Shown: positions 41,958 through 50,043 of the stretch, piece by piece
Numbering within the stretch: position 1 is the first letter of the stretch
Layout: each line of letters opens with the position of its first letter
Source of the DNA: Massilioclostridium coli
GTDB lineage: Bacteria; Bacillota; Clostridia; Oscillospirales; Ruminococcaceae
DNA: 64,000 bases
NCBI RefSeq assembly: GCF_900095865.1
Contig: NZ_FMIZ01000007.1
Coordinates: 1,634,312-1,698,311, forward strand
Direction: 5' to 3'
Made by a program: the position numbers and the translations under genes
Notes under the pieces: generated by a model
The model's input: the letters and a program-made list of their open reading frames with translations, nothing else
What the model was told of the DNA's origin: nothing
Databases searched by the model: none

Positions 41958-42038
41958 GGGACAATTGGATGCAGAAAACATATTTTTACGGGGTATATGT
42001 TATTCCTGCAGCGGGTTCGATTCCCACTTGTCCTACCA
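41958..42038 (+). ncRNA. tRNA-like RNA with aberrant arms and encoded CCA
   Basis: 81 bases. GGGACAA (41958-41964) pairs with TTGTCCT (42028-42034) as a seven-base acceptor stem, followed by ACCA. A T arm GCGGG-TTCGATT-CCCAC (one mismatch) is intact. The remaining 46 bases do not give a D arm or a seven-base anticodon loop. Instead they form one long hairpin, TGCAG/CTGCA outside and AACATAT/ATATGTT inside with an 11-base loop. It may be a decayed tRNA or a tRNA mimic. Confidence 0.6.
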
Positions 42039-42076
42039 GCCTAAGAGGCATCCAACAAATACCCATACTACATACC

Positions 42077-42110
42077 AAAAAGCAGAGGATTACTCATCCC
42101 CTGCTTTTTT
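42077..42110 (+). terminator. Terminator of the tRNA unit
   Basis: AAAAAGCAG (42077-42085) pairs with CTGCTTTTT (42101-42109), with extra GG/CC pairing, then further T. It closes a unit of about 450 bases that starts at the 41623 promoter. Confidence 0.8.
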
Positions 42111-42133
42111 ATGTAATCAAAGGGATAAAACAT

Positions 42134-42442
42134 ATGGCTAGAGAGTTCGCAAAATCATTCTACAAATCAGCTGCCTGGCGGAAATGCCGGACGGCATACA
42201 TCAAACAAAGGATTATGATTGATGGTGGCATGTGCGAAACATGTGGCACAAAGCCCGGAAAGATTGTACACCATAAAGTATGGATTACACCGGACAACAT
42301 CAACAACCCAGATGTAACACTCAACCTCGACAATCTCAAATACGATTGCCAGGAGTGCCACAACAAAGAAACAGAAAACGAAACAAAACCAAGATACATA
42401 TTTGACGAAAGCGGGCAGCCTATACTCCCCCCTGAAAAATAA
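42134..42442 (+). CDS. HNH endonuclease (packaging-associated)
   Basis: A 102-aa HNH nuclease. CETC (about 35-38) and CQEC (about 76-79) form the zinc knuckles. The catalytic core is HHKVWITPDNINNPDVTLNL with KYDCQECHNKE after it. Such small HNH proteins next to terminase genes assist cleavage at cos sites in HK97-type phages. The start ATG 42134 follows AAAGGG; longer readings run through the tRNA-like element. It lies directly upstream of the terminase genes. Confidence 0.9.
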   Translation: MAREFAKSFYKSAAWRKCRTAYIKQRIMIDGGMCETCGTKPGKIVHHKVWITPDNINNPDVTLNLDNLKYDCQECHNKETENETKPRYIFDESGQPILPPEK

Positions 42443-42513
42443 CGTGGGGCTGTCCGGCAAGGACCGGGAGCAGACAACATCTTTGTTGCGCGTGAAAAAT
42501 TCCACGAGGGGGG
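42443..42513. other. GC-rich gap between HNH and terminase, candidate cos region
   Basis: 71 bases with CCGG-CAAGGA-CCGG and CGTG-CACG inverted repeats, and a seven-G run at its end facing a CCCCCC run inside the HNH 3' end. Its position between HNH and small terminase is where cos sites occur in related phages. No cohesive end sequence can be proven here. Confidence 0.35.
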
Positions 42514-42897
42514 GTGAAAGAAGGTGCGACATTGGAAAAGATAGACAAAGAAAAGCTGCTAAAGAAAGAAATTAAATCCTTTAAAGATATTTTTAAGCAG
42601 AAAAACAAAAACGAAGAACCAGGAATATCAAAAGAACAGCTAACCCTTATAAATAAGCTCTGTGAGCGGGCTGGCTTTATGTCAGCTACCTTGCAGGAAC
42701 TGGAACAAATCATCAACGAGGAAGGCGCGGTTGAACTATTTGAACAAGGCTCCCAAAAAATTACCCGTGAACATCCAGCTGCCAAAACCTACAATATCAT
42801 GATTAAAAACTATAACGCAACAGTCAAATTATTATCAAATTTCGCTCCAAACGAGGACGTAAAAGACGAATTATTGGGGTTTATTGAGCAAAAATGA
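42514..42897 (+). CDS. Terminase small subunit (P27 family)
   Basis: A protein of about 127 aa, helical and charged, with the P27-type ending DVKDELLGFIEQK and a central HPAAKTYNIMIKNYNATVKL that matches the family's conserved C-terminal part. It binds the packaging site for the large subunit. The GTG at 42514 is used; a TTG at 42532 with AAGGTG before it is an alternative start. It overlaps the large subunit by four bases. Confidence 0.8.
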   Translation: MKEGATLEKIDKEKLLKKEIKSFKDIFKQKNKNEEPGISKEQLTLINKLCERAGFMSATLQELEQIINEEGAVELFEQGSQKITREHPAAKTYNIMIKNYNATVKLLSNFAPNEDVKDELLGFIEQK

Positions 42898-44540
42898 CCT
42901 GGTTAGAGGAATACGGGACGGCAGTGCTGGATGGCAAAATAGTAGCCTGTGAAAAAATTAAACGCATCTACGAAAAACTGTTGAATGATTTGTATCATCC
43001 AGGTGAATACCATTTTGATGAGGAAATCGCGAACAGGCATATCCGATTTATCGAAACATTTTGTAAACAAGCGCAAGGTAAAATAGGCACACCGTTACAA
43101 CTGGAATTGTTCCAAAAAGCACGGTTTCAGGCGGCGTTTGGTTTTGTGGATGATAATGATAACCGAAAATATAACGAAGTTCTAACAATTGAAGGCCGTA
43201 AAAACGGGAAAACAACAGAGTGTTCCGCTATTAATATTGATATGTGTGCCAACGACCACGAAGGATCGCCGGAGTGCTATAATATCGCAACAGCAAAAGA
43301 CCAGGCAAACAAAGGATTTGAAGAAACTCATAAAATGATACGCCAATCCCCTCTTTTGCGGAAGCATTTCCGCAAACGTCAAGGGGATTTGTATTTTGCT
43401 CACAACATGGGGATTATCAAAGCGCTTGCCAGCAACACAAACAGTTTGGATGGGTTGAATAGCCATTGCGTCATCATAGACGAATTGGCGGCAATCAAAA
43501 ACCGTGACTTATACGACTTGATGAAGCAGAGCATGAGCAGTAGAAGCCAACCTCTGCTTTTTTGCATTACTACAAACGGGTTTGTGCGGGATGGAATTTT
43601 TGATGCACAATATGAATACGCACAAGGTGTAATTGATGGGACCATCAAAGATGAACGCTTCCTTCCATTTGTTTACGAACTTGACCACCGGGACGAATGG
43701 GACAAAGAAGAGTGCTGGATCAAAGCGAACCCAGGCTTGGGGACAATAAAAAAATTAAGCTTTTTACGTGAATGTGTAGCAAAAGCTAAGGTTGACCCAT
43801 CATTTAAGCCAACCGTCATGGTTAAAGATTTCAATCTCAAGGAAAACGCCGCTGCCGCCTGGTTGTCTTATGACCAACTAAACAATGAACAAACATTTGA
43901 CTATAAATTCCGGTATTGCATCGGTGGAATGGACGCCGCTGACAGCGTGGACCTGAATGCGGCGAAAGCGATCTGCATGCGCCCAGGGGATGAAAACTTA
44001 TACATCAAACAAATGTACTGGATACCGGAAGAAGTGTTGAGGGCGAAAGAAGCATCACGACGGGAACGTGATGACGCGCCATATAAACTATGGGTGGAAC
44101 AAGGATATATGCGGACGTGCCCCGGCCACAAAGTGGATAAGCGGGTGTTTTTGGATTGGTTTATTGAATTGCGGGATGTGGAGGACGTATATCCGTTATA
44201 TATCGGATATGATCCATGGCATATTGACGACAGCCTGTTAAGGCAATTTAAGGATGAATTTGGCGAGCGGGCGATGATACCTGTCCGCCAAGGGGCACCC
44301 ACCCTGGCACAGCCCATGACGGACCTAAAAGGTGATTTTAAGGCACATCGGGTTATATACAACAACAATCCAGTGGACAAAATGTGCTTGTTGAATACAT
44401 ACACTACACCGCCCGATAGAAACGGTAACGTATTACCGGATAAAACTGACCGCAAACGCAGAATAGACGGCACAGCAGCCCTATTGGATGCCTATGTTGT
44501 CTTACAAAATAAAAAAGATGAATATCTAACAATGATTTAG
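42894..44540 (+). CDS. Terminase large subunit
   Basis: A 548-aa packaging motor. The ATPase has a Walker A-like EGRKNGKTT near 100-108, Walker B CVIIDELAA near 190, and a coupling motif CITTNG. The RNase H-like nuclease domain has GGMDAADSVD near 343, a middle acidic motif IGYDPWHID and a C-terminal RRIDGTAALLDAY. It pairs with the P27 small subunit and HNH protein. Confidence 0.95.
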   Translation: MTWLEEYGTAVLDGKIVACEKIKRIYEKLLNDLYHPGEYHFDEEIANRHIRFIETFCKQAQGKIGTPLQLELFQKARFQAAFGFVDDNDNRKYNEVLTIEGRKNGKTTECSAINIDMCANDHEGSPECYNIATAKDQANKGFEETHKMIRQSPLLRKHFRKRQGDLYFAHNMGIIKALASNTNSLDGLNSHCVIIDELAAIKNRDLYDLMKQSMSSRSQPLLFCITTNGFVRDGIFDAQYEYAQGVIDGTIKDERFLPFVYELDHRDEWDKEECWIKANPGLGTIKKLSFLRECVAKAKVDPSFKPTVMVKDFNLKENAAAAWLSYDQLNNEQTFDYKFRYCIGGMDAADSVDLNAAKAICMRPGDENLYIKQMYWIPEEVLRAKEASRRERDDAPYKLWVEQGYMRTCPGHKVDKRVFLDWFIELRDVEDVYPLYIGYDPWHIDDSLLRQFKDEFGERAMIPVRQGAPTLAQPMTDLKGDFKAHRVIYNNNPVDKMCLLNTYTTPPDRNGNVLPDKTDRKRRIDGTAALLDAYVVLQNKKDEYLTMI

Positions 44541-44548
44541 GAGGTACT

Positions 44549-45727
44549 ATGGGATTATTATCAAGGTTAAAAAACAGATCGCCAACCCGTGAAAGCGTAA
44601 GGGTTGAGCTGATGCAGGACCAGGGAAACGGATTCTATTCATGGGATGGCAGGATATATTATTCGGATATCATCCGTTCCTGCATCCGCCCGAAAGTAAA
44701 GGCAATAGGAAAGCTGACAGCAAAACATATCCGCACATCTGAAACAGAGGAAGGCAAAAAAATTGAGGTCAATCCCCTACTGCACATTAAATTCCTGTTG
44801 GAAGAACCAAATCCGTTAATGACAATGCAACTATTCCAGGAAAAGATGGAAACGCAGCTTTGCTTGAACAACAACGCATTTGCATTAATCTACCGGGATG
44901 AAAACGGCCAGCCAATACAGCTCTACCCTATTATCGCCAGTTCTGTGGAAGCCGTTTATAAGGATAACGACCTGTATCTTAAGTTTTACTTATCCAATGG
45001 AAAAATATTTGTCTTCCCATATAGCGATATTATCCACTTAAAGGCGGATTACAACGAAAACGATATTTTTGGTACGCCATATATCGATTCCATCAAACCA
45101 TTGATGGAAATTGTAAATACTACAGACCAAGGGATTGTTAAGGCAGTAAAAAATTCTGGCATTATCCGCTGGTTATTAAAAATTATGAACTCAGCAAGGC
45201 CGGAAGATATCAAAAATACCGCCAAGAACTTTGCGGATAGCTTTTTGAATACGCAAGGTGATTCATTAGGAGTAGCTGCGGTGGACGCAAAAGTAGAAGC
45301 TCAACAGATTACTCCTACTGACTATGTGCCAAACGCCGCGCAGATGGACAGGACAACCGCCCGTTTGCAATCGTTTTTTAATACCAATAACAATATCGTG
45401 CAATCAAAATATACCGAAGATGAATGGGTGTCATATTTTGAAGCCGAAATCGAACCAGATGCCAGGCGATGGGCGGAAGAAATGACGCGGAAGCTATTCA
45501 CCCGCCGTGAACGTGGATTTGGAAACAAAATCTACTACGAAGCGGGGTCACTCCAATATGCAAGCATGAGCACTAAACTCCAATTACAAGCTATGGTGGA
45601 TAGAGGTGCCATGACCCCGAACGAATGGCGTGAAGCGTTTAACCTTGCCCCAGTACCTGGCGGAGATGTCCCTGTAAGGCGCTTAGACACACAGCCGGTA
45701 GAAGGAGGTGAAACCGTTGAAAATTAA
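44549..45727 (+). CDS. Portal protein (HK97 type)
   Basis: A 392-aa portal. FYSWDGRIYYSDIIRSCIRP at the start, NPLLHIKFLLEEPNPLMTMQ, and NGKIFVFPYSDIIHLKADYN are the usual landmarks. The C-terminal part has ALVDRGAMTPNEWRE-like sequence (MVDRGAMTPNEWREAFNL). It forms the dodecameric DNA gate at one capsid vertex. AGGAGG precedes the ATG. It overlaps the protease gene. Confidence 0.93.
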   Translation: MGLLSRLKNRSPTRESVRVELMQDQGNGFYSWDGRIYYSDIIRSCIRPKVKAIGKLTAKHIRTSETEEGKKIEVNPLLHIKFLLEEPNPLMTMQLFQEKMETQLCLNNNAFALIYRDENGQPIQLYPIIASSVEAVYKDNDLYLKFYLSNGKIFVFPYSDIIHLKADYNENDIFGTPYIDSIKPLMEIVNTTDQGIVKAVKNSGIIRWLLKIMNSARPEDIKNTAKNFADSFLNTQGDSLGVAAVDAKVEAQQITPTDYVPNAAQMDRTTARLQSFFNTNNNIVQSKYTEDEWVSYFEAEIEPDARRWAEEMTRKLFTRRERGFGNKIYYEAGSLQYASMSTKLQLQAMVDRGAMTPNEWREAFNLAPVPGGDVPVRRLDTQPVEGGETVEN

Positions 45728-46376
45728 CATCAAAGGTCCGATTGTTTCGACCAATGATAAATTTATTTACGATTTTTTTGGACTGGAAGCCGTTTGCCCG
45801 TTAGATGTGGGAAAAGCACTAAAACAAGCCGATGGGATGCCAGTTGATATCGAAATCAATTCCAGTGGCGGAAGCATATTTGCTGGAAATGATATTTATA
45901 CCGCCCTAAGATCGTATCAAGGGGAAGTGAATATCAACATTGTATGGGCTGGCAGTGCAGCCAGTATTATCGCTATGGCGGGGAAAAGTAAAATCTCCCC
46001 TGTCGGCCAGATTATGATACATAATGTATCCGTTGCCGGGATTTCCGGTGATTATCACCAGATGGATAAGGCAAGCGAGATGCTGCAAAGTGCAAACAAA
46101 TCACTGGCTGCAGCGTATACCCATAAAACAGGCAAATCAGAAAGCGAAATATTACAGATGATGGACAAAGAAACCTGGCTGACTGCCGAACAGGCGGTTG
46201 CGCTGGGTTTTGTTGATTCTGTGATGTTTCAAGACTTGGCCGCTGCCATTCCTGGGAGTGATATGCTCCCAAGGGAAGTAATCGAAAAAACCAGAAAAAT
46301 GATTAATAATAAAAAGCAGTCCGATCTGCTGCGTGCGGAATTGGAACTGCTAAAATTAGGAGGTAGTTATGACTAA
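45717..46376 (+). CDS. ClpP-like prohead maturation protease
   Basis: A 219-aa serine protease of the ClpP fold. INSSGGSIFAGNDIYTAL is the oxyanion strand, the nucleophile Ser is in WAGSAASIIAM (about residue 90), the His is in QIMIHNVSV, and EQAVALGFVDSV follows. It would cleave the N-terminal delta region of the capsid protein. The TTG start at 45717 is preferred because AAGGAGG lies eight bases before it and overlaps the upstream GTG. It overlaps both the portal gene (11 bases) and the capsid gene (8 bases). Confidence 0.92.
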   Translation: MKINIKGPIVSTNDKFIYDFFGLEAVCPLDVGKALKQADGMPVDIEINSSGGSIFAGNDIYTALRSYQGEVNINIVWAGSAASIIAMAGKSKISPVGQIMIHNVSVAGISGDYHQMDKASEMLQSANKSLAAAYTHKTGKSESEILQMMDKETWLTAEQAVALGFVDSVMFQDLAAAIPGSDMLPREVIEKTRKMINNKKQSDLLRAELELLKLGGSYD

Positions 46377-47586
46377 ACAAGAGTATCAAACGAAAAGAAT
46401 AGCCTTGATCAACGAAGCACAACAGTTTGTTGATGCTGGGAAGCTAGAAGAATTTAAGGCAAAAAAACAAGAAATCGAATCCCTAGACAACCAGTTTGAC
46501 GCAGAAGCGAAAGCAACTGCGGAACTGGAAGCCCTGAATAAGCAGCCTGTTATTGATTTGCAAAACCTTAGCACGCCAGTTACTGGAGAAGTAACAGACC
46601 AATTAAATTTTGAGGTCAAAAACAAGGAAACCGGCGCGACTAATAGCAGCGAAGAATACCTGAAAGCATGGGCAAAATCCATGCAAGGGTATAAACTGAC
46701 TGATAAAGAACAGGAAACAATCCGGCTGGTAAACGCATATACTCACACCACTGATAATACTGGGATTGTCATCCCAGAAACTGTGGCAAAAGGAATTTTC
46801 AGGATTGCGGCCGAAATGTACCCACTGTATGGGGATATCGTGGCAACAAATGTGAAAGGCAATGTTACCTACATTGTGGAAAACACATCCAGCGACAGCG
46901 CGTGGTACACCGAATCCACCCCAACAGAAGACGGGAAAGAAACTTTGCGGGAAGTAAACCTGAGCGGGTGCGAATTGGCTAGACAGGTAAAAATCTCCTG
47001 GAAATTGCGTGCTATGTCCACCTCTGATTTTATTCCATATATCACACAAAAAATGGGCGAGAAAATGGGTGCTGGGCTCGCTTATGGCGTAGCACACGGA
47101 AAAGGATCAGGCGAAGCAAAACCGGAACCGACTGGAATTGTTACAGCGTTAGAAAAAGAAGGAAGCACACCGCATATTACTACCTATACAGCTGGCGCGC
47201 TTACTTATCAAAACATTGTAACAGCGCGGTCTAAAGTCAAAGGAAAATACACCCCTGGGCTTACAACCTACGCGAACAGTACAACCATCTGGACGGAAAT
47301 TGCCAACATACTGGATAAAAACGGCCGCCCTATCTTTATGGCTGACGCTATCACCAATGGCGGTGTAGGCAGAATGTTAGGAATTACAGTGAAAGAAGAT
47401 GATAGCTTAAACGATGGAGAAATCTTATTTGGAAATACACGAGGATATGGATTTAACATCAACGAACAGACCAGCATCCGCCAATTCGAGGACCCAGACA
47501 ACCGGTTAACCAAATTTGTAGGTTATGCGATTGCAGACGGTAATGTATTGGATACTAACGCATTTAGCCTGTTAAAAAAAGCGTAG
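46369..47586 (+). CDS. Major capsid protein (HK97 fold)
   Basis: A 405-aa protein. The N-terminal 100 residues are a charged coiled-coil delta domain (FVDAGKLEEFKAKKQEIESL) removed by the prohead protease. The mature part begins near 115 (NTGIVIPETVAKGIFRIAAE) and contains SWKLRAMSTSDFIPYITQKM and GRPIFMADAITNGGVGRMLG, the usual HK97-family landmarks. AGGAGG precedes the ATG. The 3' end carries a slippery run and hairpin that would extend the protein with an Ig-like domain. Confidence 0.94.
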   Translation: MTKQEYQTKRIALINEAQQFVDAGKLEEFKAKKQEIESLDNQFDAEAKATAELEALNKQPVIDLQNLSTPVTGEVTDQLNFEVKNKETGATNSSEEYLKAWAKSMQGYKLTDKEQETIRLVNAYTHTTDNTGIVIPETVAKGIFRIAAEMYPLYGDIVATNVKGNVTYIVENTSSDSAWYTESTPTEDGKETLREVNLSGCELARQVKISWKLRAMSTSDFIPYITQKMGEKMGAGLAYGVAHGKGSGEAKPEPTGIVTALEKEGSTPHITTYTAGALTYQNIVTARSKVKGKYTPGLTTYANSTTIWTEIANILDKNGRPIFMADAITNGGVGRMLGITVKEDDSLNDGEILFGNTRGYGFNINEQTSIRQFEDPDNRLTKFVGYAIADGNVLDTNAFSLLKKA

Positions 47587-47606
47587 CGGACAGTAGCTTG
47601 TCCGCT
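47574..47606 (+). promoter_or_regulatory. Candidate -1 frameshift signal at the capsid gene end
   Basis: The heptamer A-AAA-AAA (47574-47580) is in the capsid frame and is followed four bases later by a perfect eight-base hairpin (47585-47592 with 47599-47606, six-base loop) that includes the TAG stop. Slippage by -1 continues without a stop into the Ig-like coding segment. Confidence 0.75.
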
Positions 47607-47867
47607 CTTTCGTTTGGGTCATTGACATTAGACCCAACATTTAGTAGCGCTACATTAAGCTACACCACAACAACTACAAACGCATCAAATACCATTGCAG
47701 CGACACCAGCGGACGAATCTGCTAGCGTTGCTATTATGGTAGGCGAAACACCTGTAGAAAGTGGTAATGCAGCGACATGGCAACCAGGAGAAAATACCGT
47801 AAAAATTACGGTTACAAACGGAGAATCATCCACAGAATACACAGTAACAGTCACAAAATCAGAATAG
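47580..47867 (+). CDS. Ig/cadherin-like domain, -1 extension of the capsid protein
   Basis: 95 codons open in the -1 frame from the slippery site: SVADSSLSALSFGSLTLDPT, then a threonine-rich strand region ending ITVTNGESSTEYTVTVTKSE. The pattern is that of cadherin-like beta-sandwich (Ig-like) domains found on phage capsids. There is no ATG at its beginning and no ribosome site, so it can hardly be made alone. Fusion would give a capsid variant of 499 aa, presumably a minority decorating the head surface. Confidence 0.75.
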   Translation, partial: SVADSSLSALSFGSLTLDPTFSSATLSYTTTTTNASNTIAATPADESASVAIMVGETPVESGNAATWQPGENTVKITVTNGESSTEYTVTVTKSE

Positions 47868-47878
47868 GGGGCATGTAA

Positions 47879-48169
47879 ATGGACCCTATTATAACAGAAT
47901 TGGTGCGTGATTGGGTACGGATTAAAATAACCGATTTGGATGATACAGAAATAAGGCCAATGATTGAATCCTGCATCAACGATTTAAGGCTATCCGGTAT
48001 CAAAAAATTGAGCACCAAAGACCCTCTTATCCGCCAGTGTATCAAGTTATACGCAAGGGCAGAATTTAATTTTGATGGTATTGGCGATAAATACCGCGAA
48101 ATGTACAAAGAATTAAAAAATGCCCTCGGAATCTCTATGGAATACACCACGGAGGCTGACAATGTATAA
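47879..48169 (+). CDS. Head-tail connector (gp6-like)
   Basis: A 96-aa helical protein, DPIITELVRDWVRIKITDLD, then RPMIESCINDLRLSGI and CIKLYARAEFNFDG, the pattern of HK97 gp6-like adaptor proteins that ring the portal. AGGGGG precedes the ATG. It overlaps the next gene by eight bases. Confidence 0.82.
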   Translation: MDPIITELVRDWVRIKITDLDDTEIRPMIESCINDLRLSGIKKLSTKDPLIRQCIKLYARAEFNFDGIGDKYREMYKELKNALGISMEYTTEADNV

Positions 48170-48458
48170 GGATGTTATATGGCTATGCCGGGAAGTCAAA
48201 ACTGGGGCTGATGCAGACGGGTATCCCATTACAAAAATGCGAAAAATAAAGGTTTTTGCAAACCAAAAATCAGCTGGCACAGCGGAATTTTATGCTGCTT
48301 TGCAAAATGGGATTAGGATGTCTGCTGTATTTGAAGTATTTTGTATGGACTATGACGGGCAGGAAACCGTAGAGCATGGCGGGAAAACATATAAAGTACA
48401 GCGGACTTACTCCAAAGGGGAAGATAGGCTGGAACTACACTGTTCGGAGGTGGTTTGA
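48162..48458 (+). CDS. Phage head closure protein
   Basis: A 98-aa beta-rich protein, MYKDVIWLCREVKTGADADG, followed by YKVQRTYSKGEDRLELHC, which fits the head-tail joining/closure family (SPP1 gp16-like). GGAGG lies before the ATG at 48162. It overlaps its neighbours by eight bases and one base. Confidence 0.75.
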   Translation: MYKDVIWLCREVKTGADADGYPITKMRKIKVFANQKSAGTAEFYAALQNGIRMSAVFEVFCMDYDGQETVEHGGKTYKVQRTYSKGEDRLELHCSEVV

Positions 48459-48853
48459 TGGCATCTATTAAAGTGTACCCGGGCGATGATATCATCAAGC
48501 AGTTGCAGCAAATGGCGGATATTGATAATATCGCACCCAAATGTATTAGTGCAGCTGCCCCAGTGGTTAAAAAAGCCCTCAAAAAAAACCTTAAATCCCA
48601 CAGAAAAACAGGAGATATGGAAAAATCAATCACGAACACAAAACCGAAGAAAAACAAACAGGGTTGGTACGCAAAAGTATATTTTAGCGGTGAGGATCGA
48701 AAAGGCGTATCAAACAGCTTGAAAGCCAATATCATCGAAAACGGAAAAAAAGGACAAGCTGCACATCCATTTGTGACAAAAACGAAAAATGATTGCCAAT
48801 CTGACGTATCTCAAGCGATGCAGGATAAATTTAACGAGGTGACAGGATTGTGA
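48458..48853 (+). CDS. HK97 gp10-like tail-head joining protein
   Basis: A 131-aa protein, starting MASIKVYPGDDIIKQLQQMA, with AAPVVKKALKKNLKSHRKTG and a C-terminal AAHPFVTKT motif typical of the gp10 family. GGAGG precedes the ATG, which overlaps the preceding stop (TGATG). Confidence 0.82.
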   Translation: MASIKVYPGDDIIKQLQQMADIDNIAPKCISAAAPVVKKALKKNLKSHRKTGDMEKSITNTKPKKNKQGWYAKVYFSGEDRKGVSNSLKANIIENGKKGQAAHPFVTKTKNDCQSDVSQAMQDKFNEVTGL

Positions 48854-49197
48854 ACATCCAGCCAATTATGCACGAACTATTTGACCCTTTAGGCGTGCCT
48901 GTTGTACCAGACATCTATACCGGTAAGGATTGTGACCACATTGTATATAACTATGCGGACGAACGCCCAGTAATATATAGAGATGACACAGACACCGAAG
49001 ATGAGACAACGGTACAGGTACACTATTTTACGAAAAATAACCCAGAAAAAATGAAACGAACCATCCGCCGCTTATTGCGGCAGGGTGGTTTTTGTATTAT
49101 TAGCACACAACAATATTACGAAAATGACAGTGATTATAACCACGTAATCGTGGAGGCGTATATCACCGGATTTGTAAATGACGAATTGGAGGTATAA
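48850..49197 (+). CDS. Tail terminator / tail completion protein
   Basis: A 115-aa protein from a GTG overlapping the preceding stop. IQPIMHELFDPLGVPVVPDI and HIVYNYADERPVIYRDD, followed by QVHYFTKNNPEKMKRTIRRL, correspond to the minor tail/terminator protein position and pattern in HK97-type modules. Confidence 0.7.
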   Translation: MNIQPIMHELFDPLGVPVVPDIYTGKDCDHIVYNYADERPVIYRDDTDTEDETTVQVHYFTKNNPEKMKRTIRRLLRQGGFCIISTQQYYENDSDYNHVIVEAYITGFVNDELEV

Positions 49198-49199
49198 AT

Positions 49200-50027
49200 A
49201 TGGCAAAAAAAGGACTAAAGCACTTTGTTTATGGAGTTTATGACCCGGAAACAGCAACATACAAAGACGGCCGCGTATTAGGTGCTATTTCATGTAATAT
49301 CACGCTTAACACATCCGACGCTACTTTGTATGTAGACGACCGGTTAAAGGAATCAGACGCACGTGTAACGGGCGGCACAGTGGAAGCGAATACAGATGAC
49401 ATCCCAGACCAGGATAACGCTATCTTATTCGGCCACAAAATCGACGAATCTACAGGCGATTTAATCGCAAACGAAGCTGACGAATCCCCTGTTGTAGGCT
49501 GGGGATTTTATGGGGCTACTAGCCGAAATAATATTACTGCTTACCGCGCAATTTTTCTGAATCAAGTAAAATTTGGGGAACCATCCGATGAAAACCAAAC
49601 CAAAGGCGAAAGCGTTGAGTTCCAGACTCCTACTATTAGTGGCCAGATGATGATGGATGACCTGGGTAACTGGAAGCAGGAACACACGTTTGAAACCGAA
49701 GCGGAAGCGATCGCTTGGCTCGACGAAAAAGCAGCTGTAGCGGAAAGTCTTAAAATCCTAAAAGTTGTATGTACACAAGGTACAACAACAGGAACGACCG
49801 CCGTTACTGTAACACCTGAAAAAGAAGGGAGCAATACATACAAATACAAACTTGGCACATCGGTAACAATGCCAAGATACCAGCAAAGCTGCGCCGCATA
49901 TACCACATGGGATGGAGAAAGTGACATCAAAGCCACCACAGGGCAAAAAATCGTGGTGGTAGAGGTGGATGAAAGTACGAAAGCATTAAAAGCAGGTATT
50001 GCGGATGTTGTGATTAAAACAGAATAG
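49200..50027 (+). CDS. Major tail (tube) protein
   Basis: A 275-aa protein. GLKHFVYGVYDPETATYKDG at the start and GWGFYGATSRNNITAYRAIF are typical of the phi13-type major tail family. The last 90 residues (SLKILKVVCTQGTTTGTTAV and following strands) look like an appended beta-sandwich that could project from the tube. GGAGG precedes the ATG. It sits directly upstream of the tail chaperone gene. Confidence 0.88.
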   Translation: MAKKGLKHFVYGVYDPETATYKDGRVLGAISCNITLNTSDATLYVDDRLKESDARVTGGTVEANTDDIPDQDNAILFGHKIDESTGDLIANEADESPVVGWGFYGATSRNNITAYRAIFLNQVKFGEPSDENQTKGESVEFQTPTISGQMMMDDLGNWKQEHTFETEAEAIAWLDEKAAVAESLKILKVVCTQGTTTGTTAVTVTPEKEGSNTYKYKLGTSVTMPRYQQSCAAYTTWDGESDIKATTGQKIVVVEVDESTKALKAGIADVVIKTE

Positions 50028-50043
50028 GTGGAAAGGATAGATT

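Noticed and set aside
41956..42133. N-terminal extension of the HNH gene upstream to 41969
   Set aside because: It runs through the tRNA-like element and the terminator; the ATG at 42134 after the terminator gives a normal-length HNH protein.
47585..47610. Capsid gene hairpin as a Rho-independent terminator
   Set aside because: The sequence after the stem (TCTTTCGTTTGGG) is a poor T run, and the open -1 frame plus the slippery heptamer explain the hairpin better.
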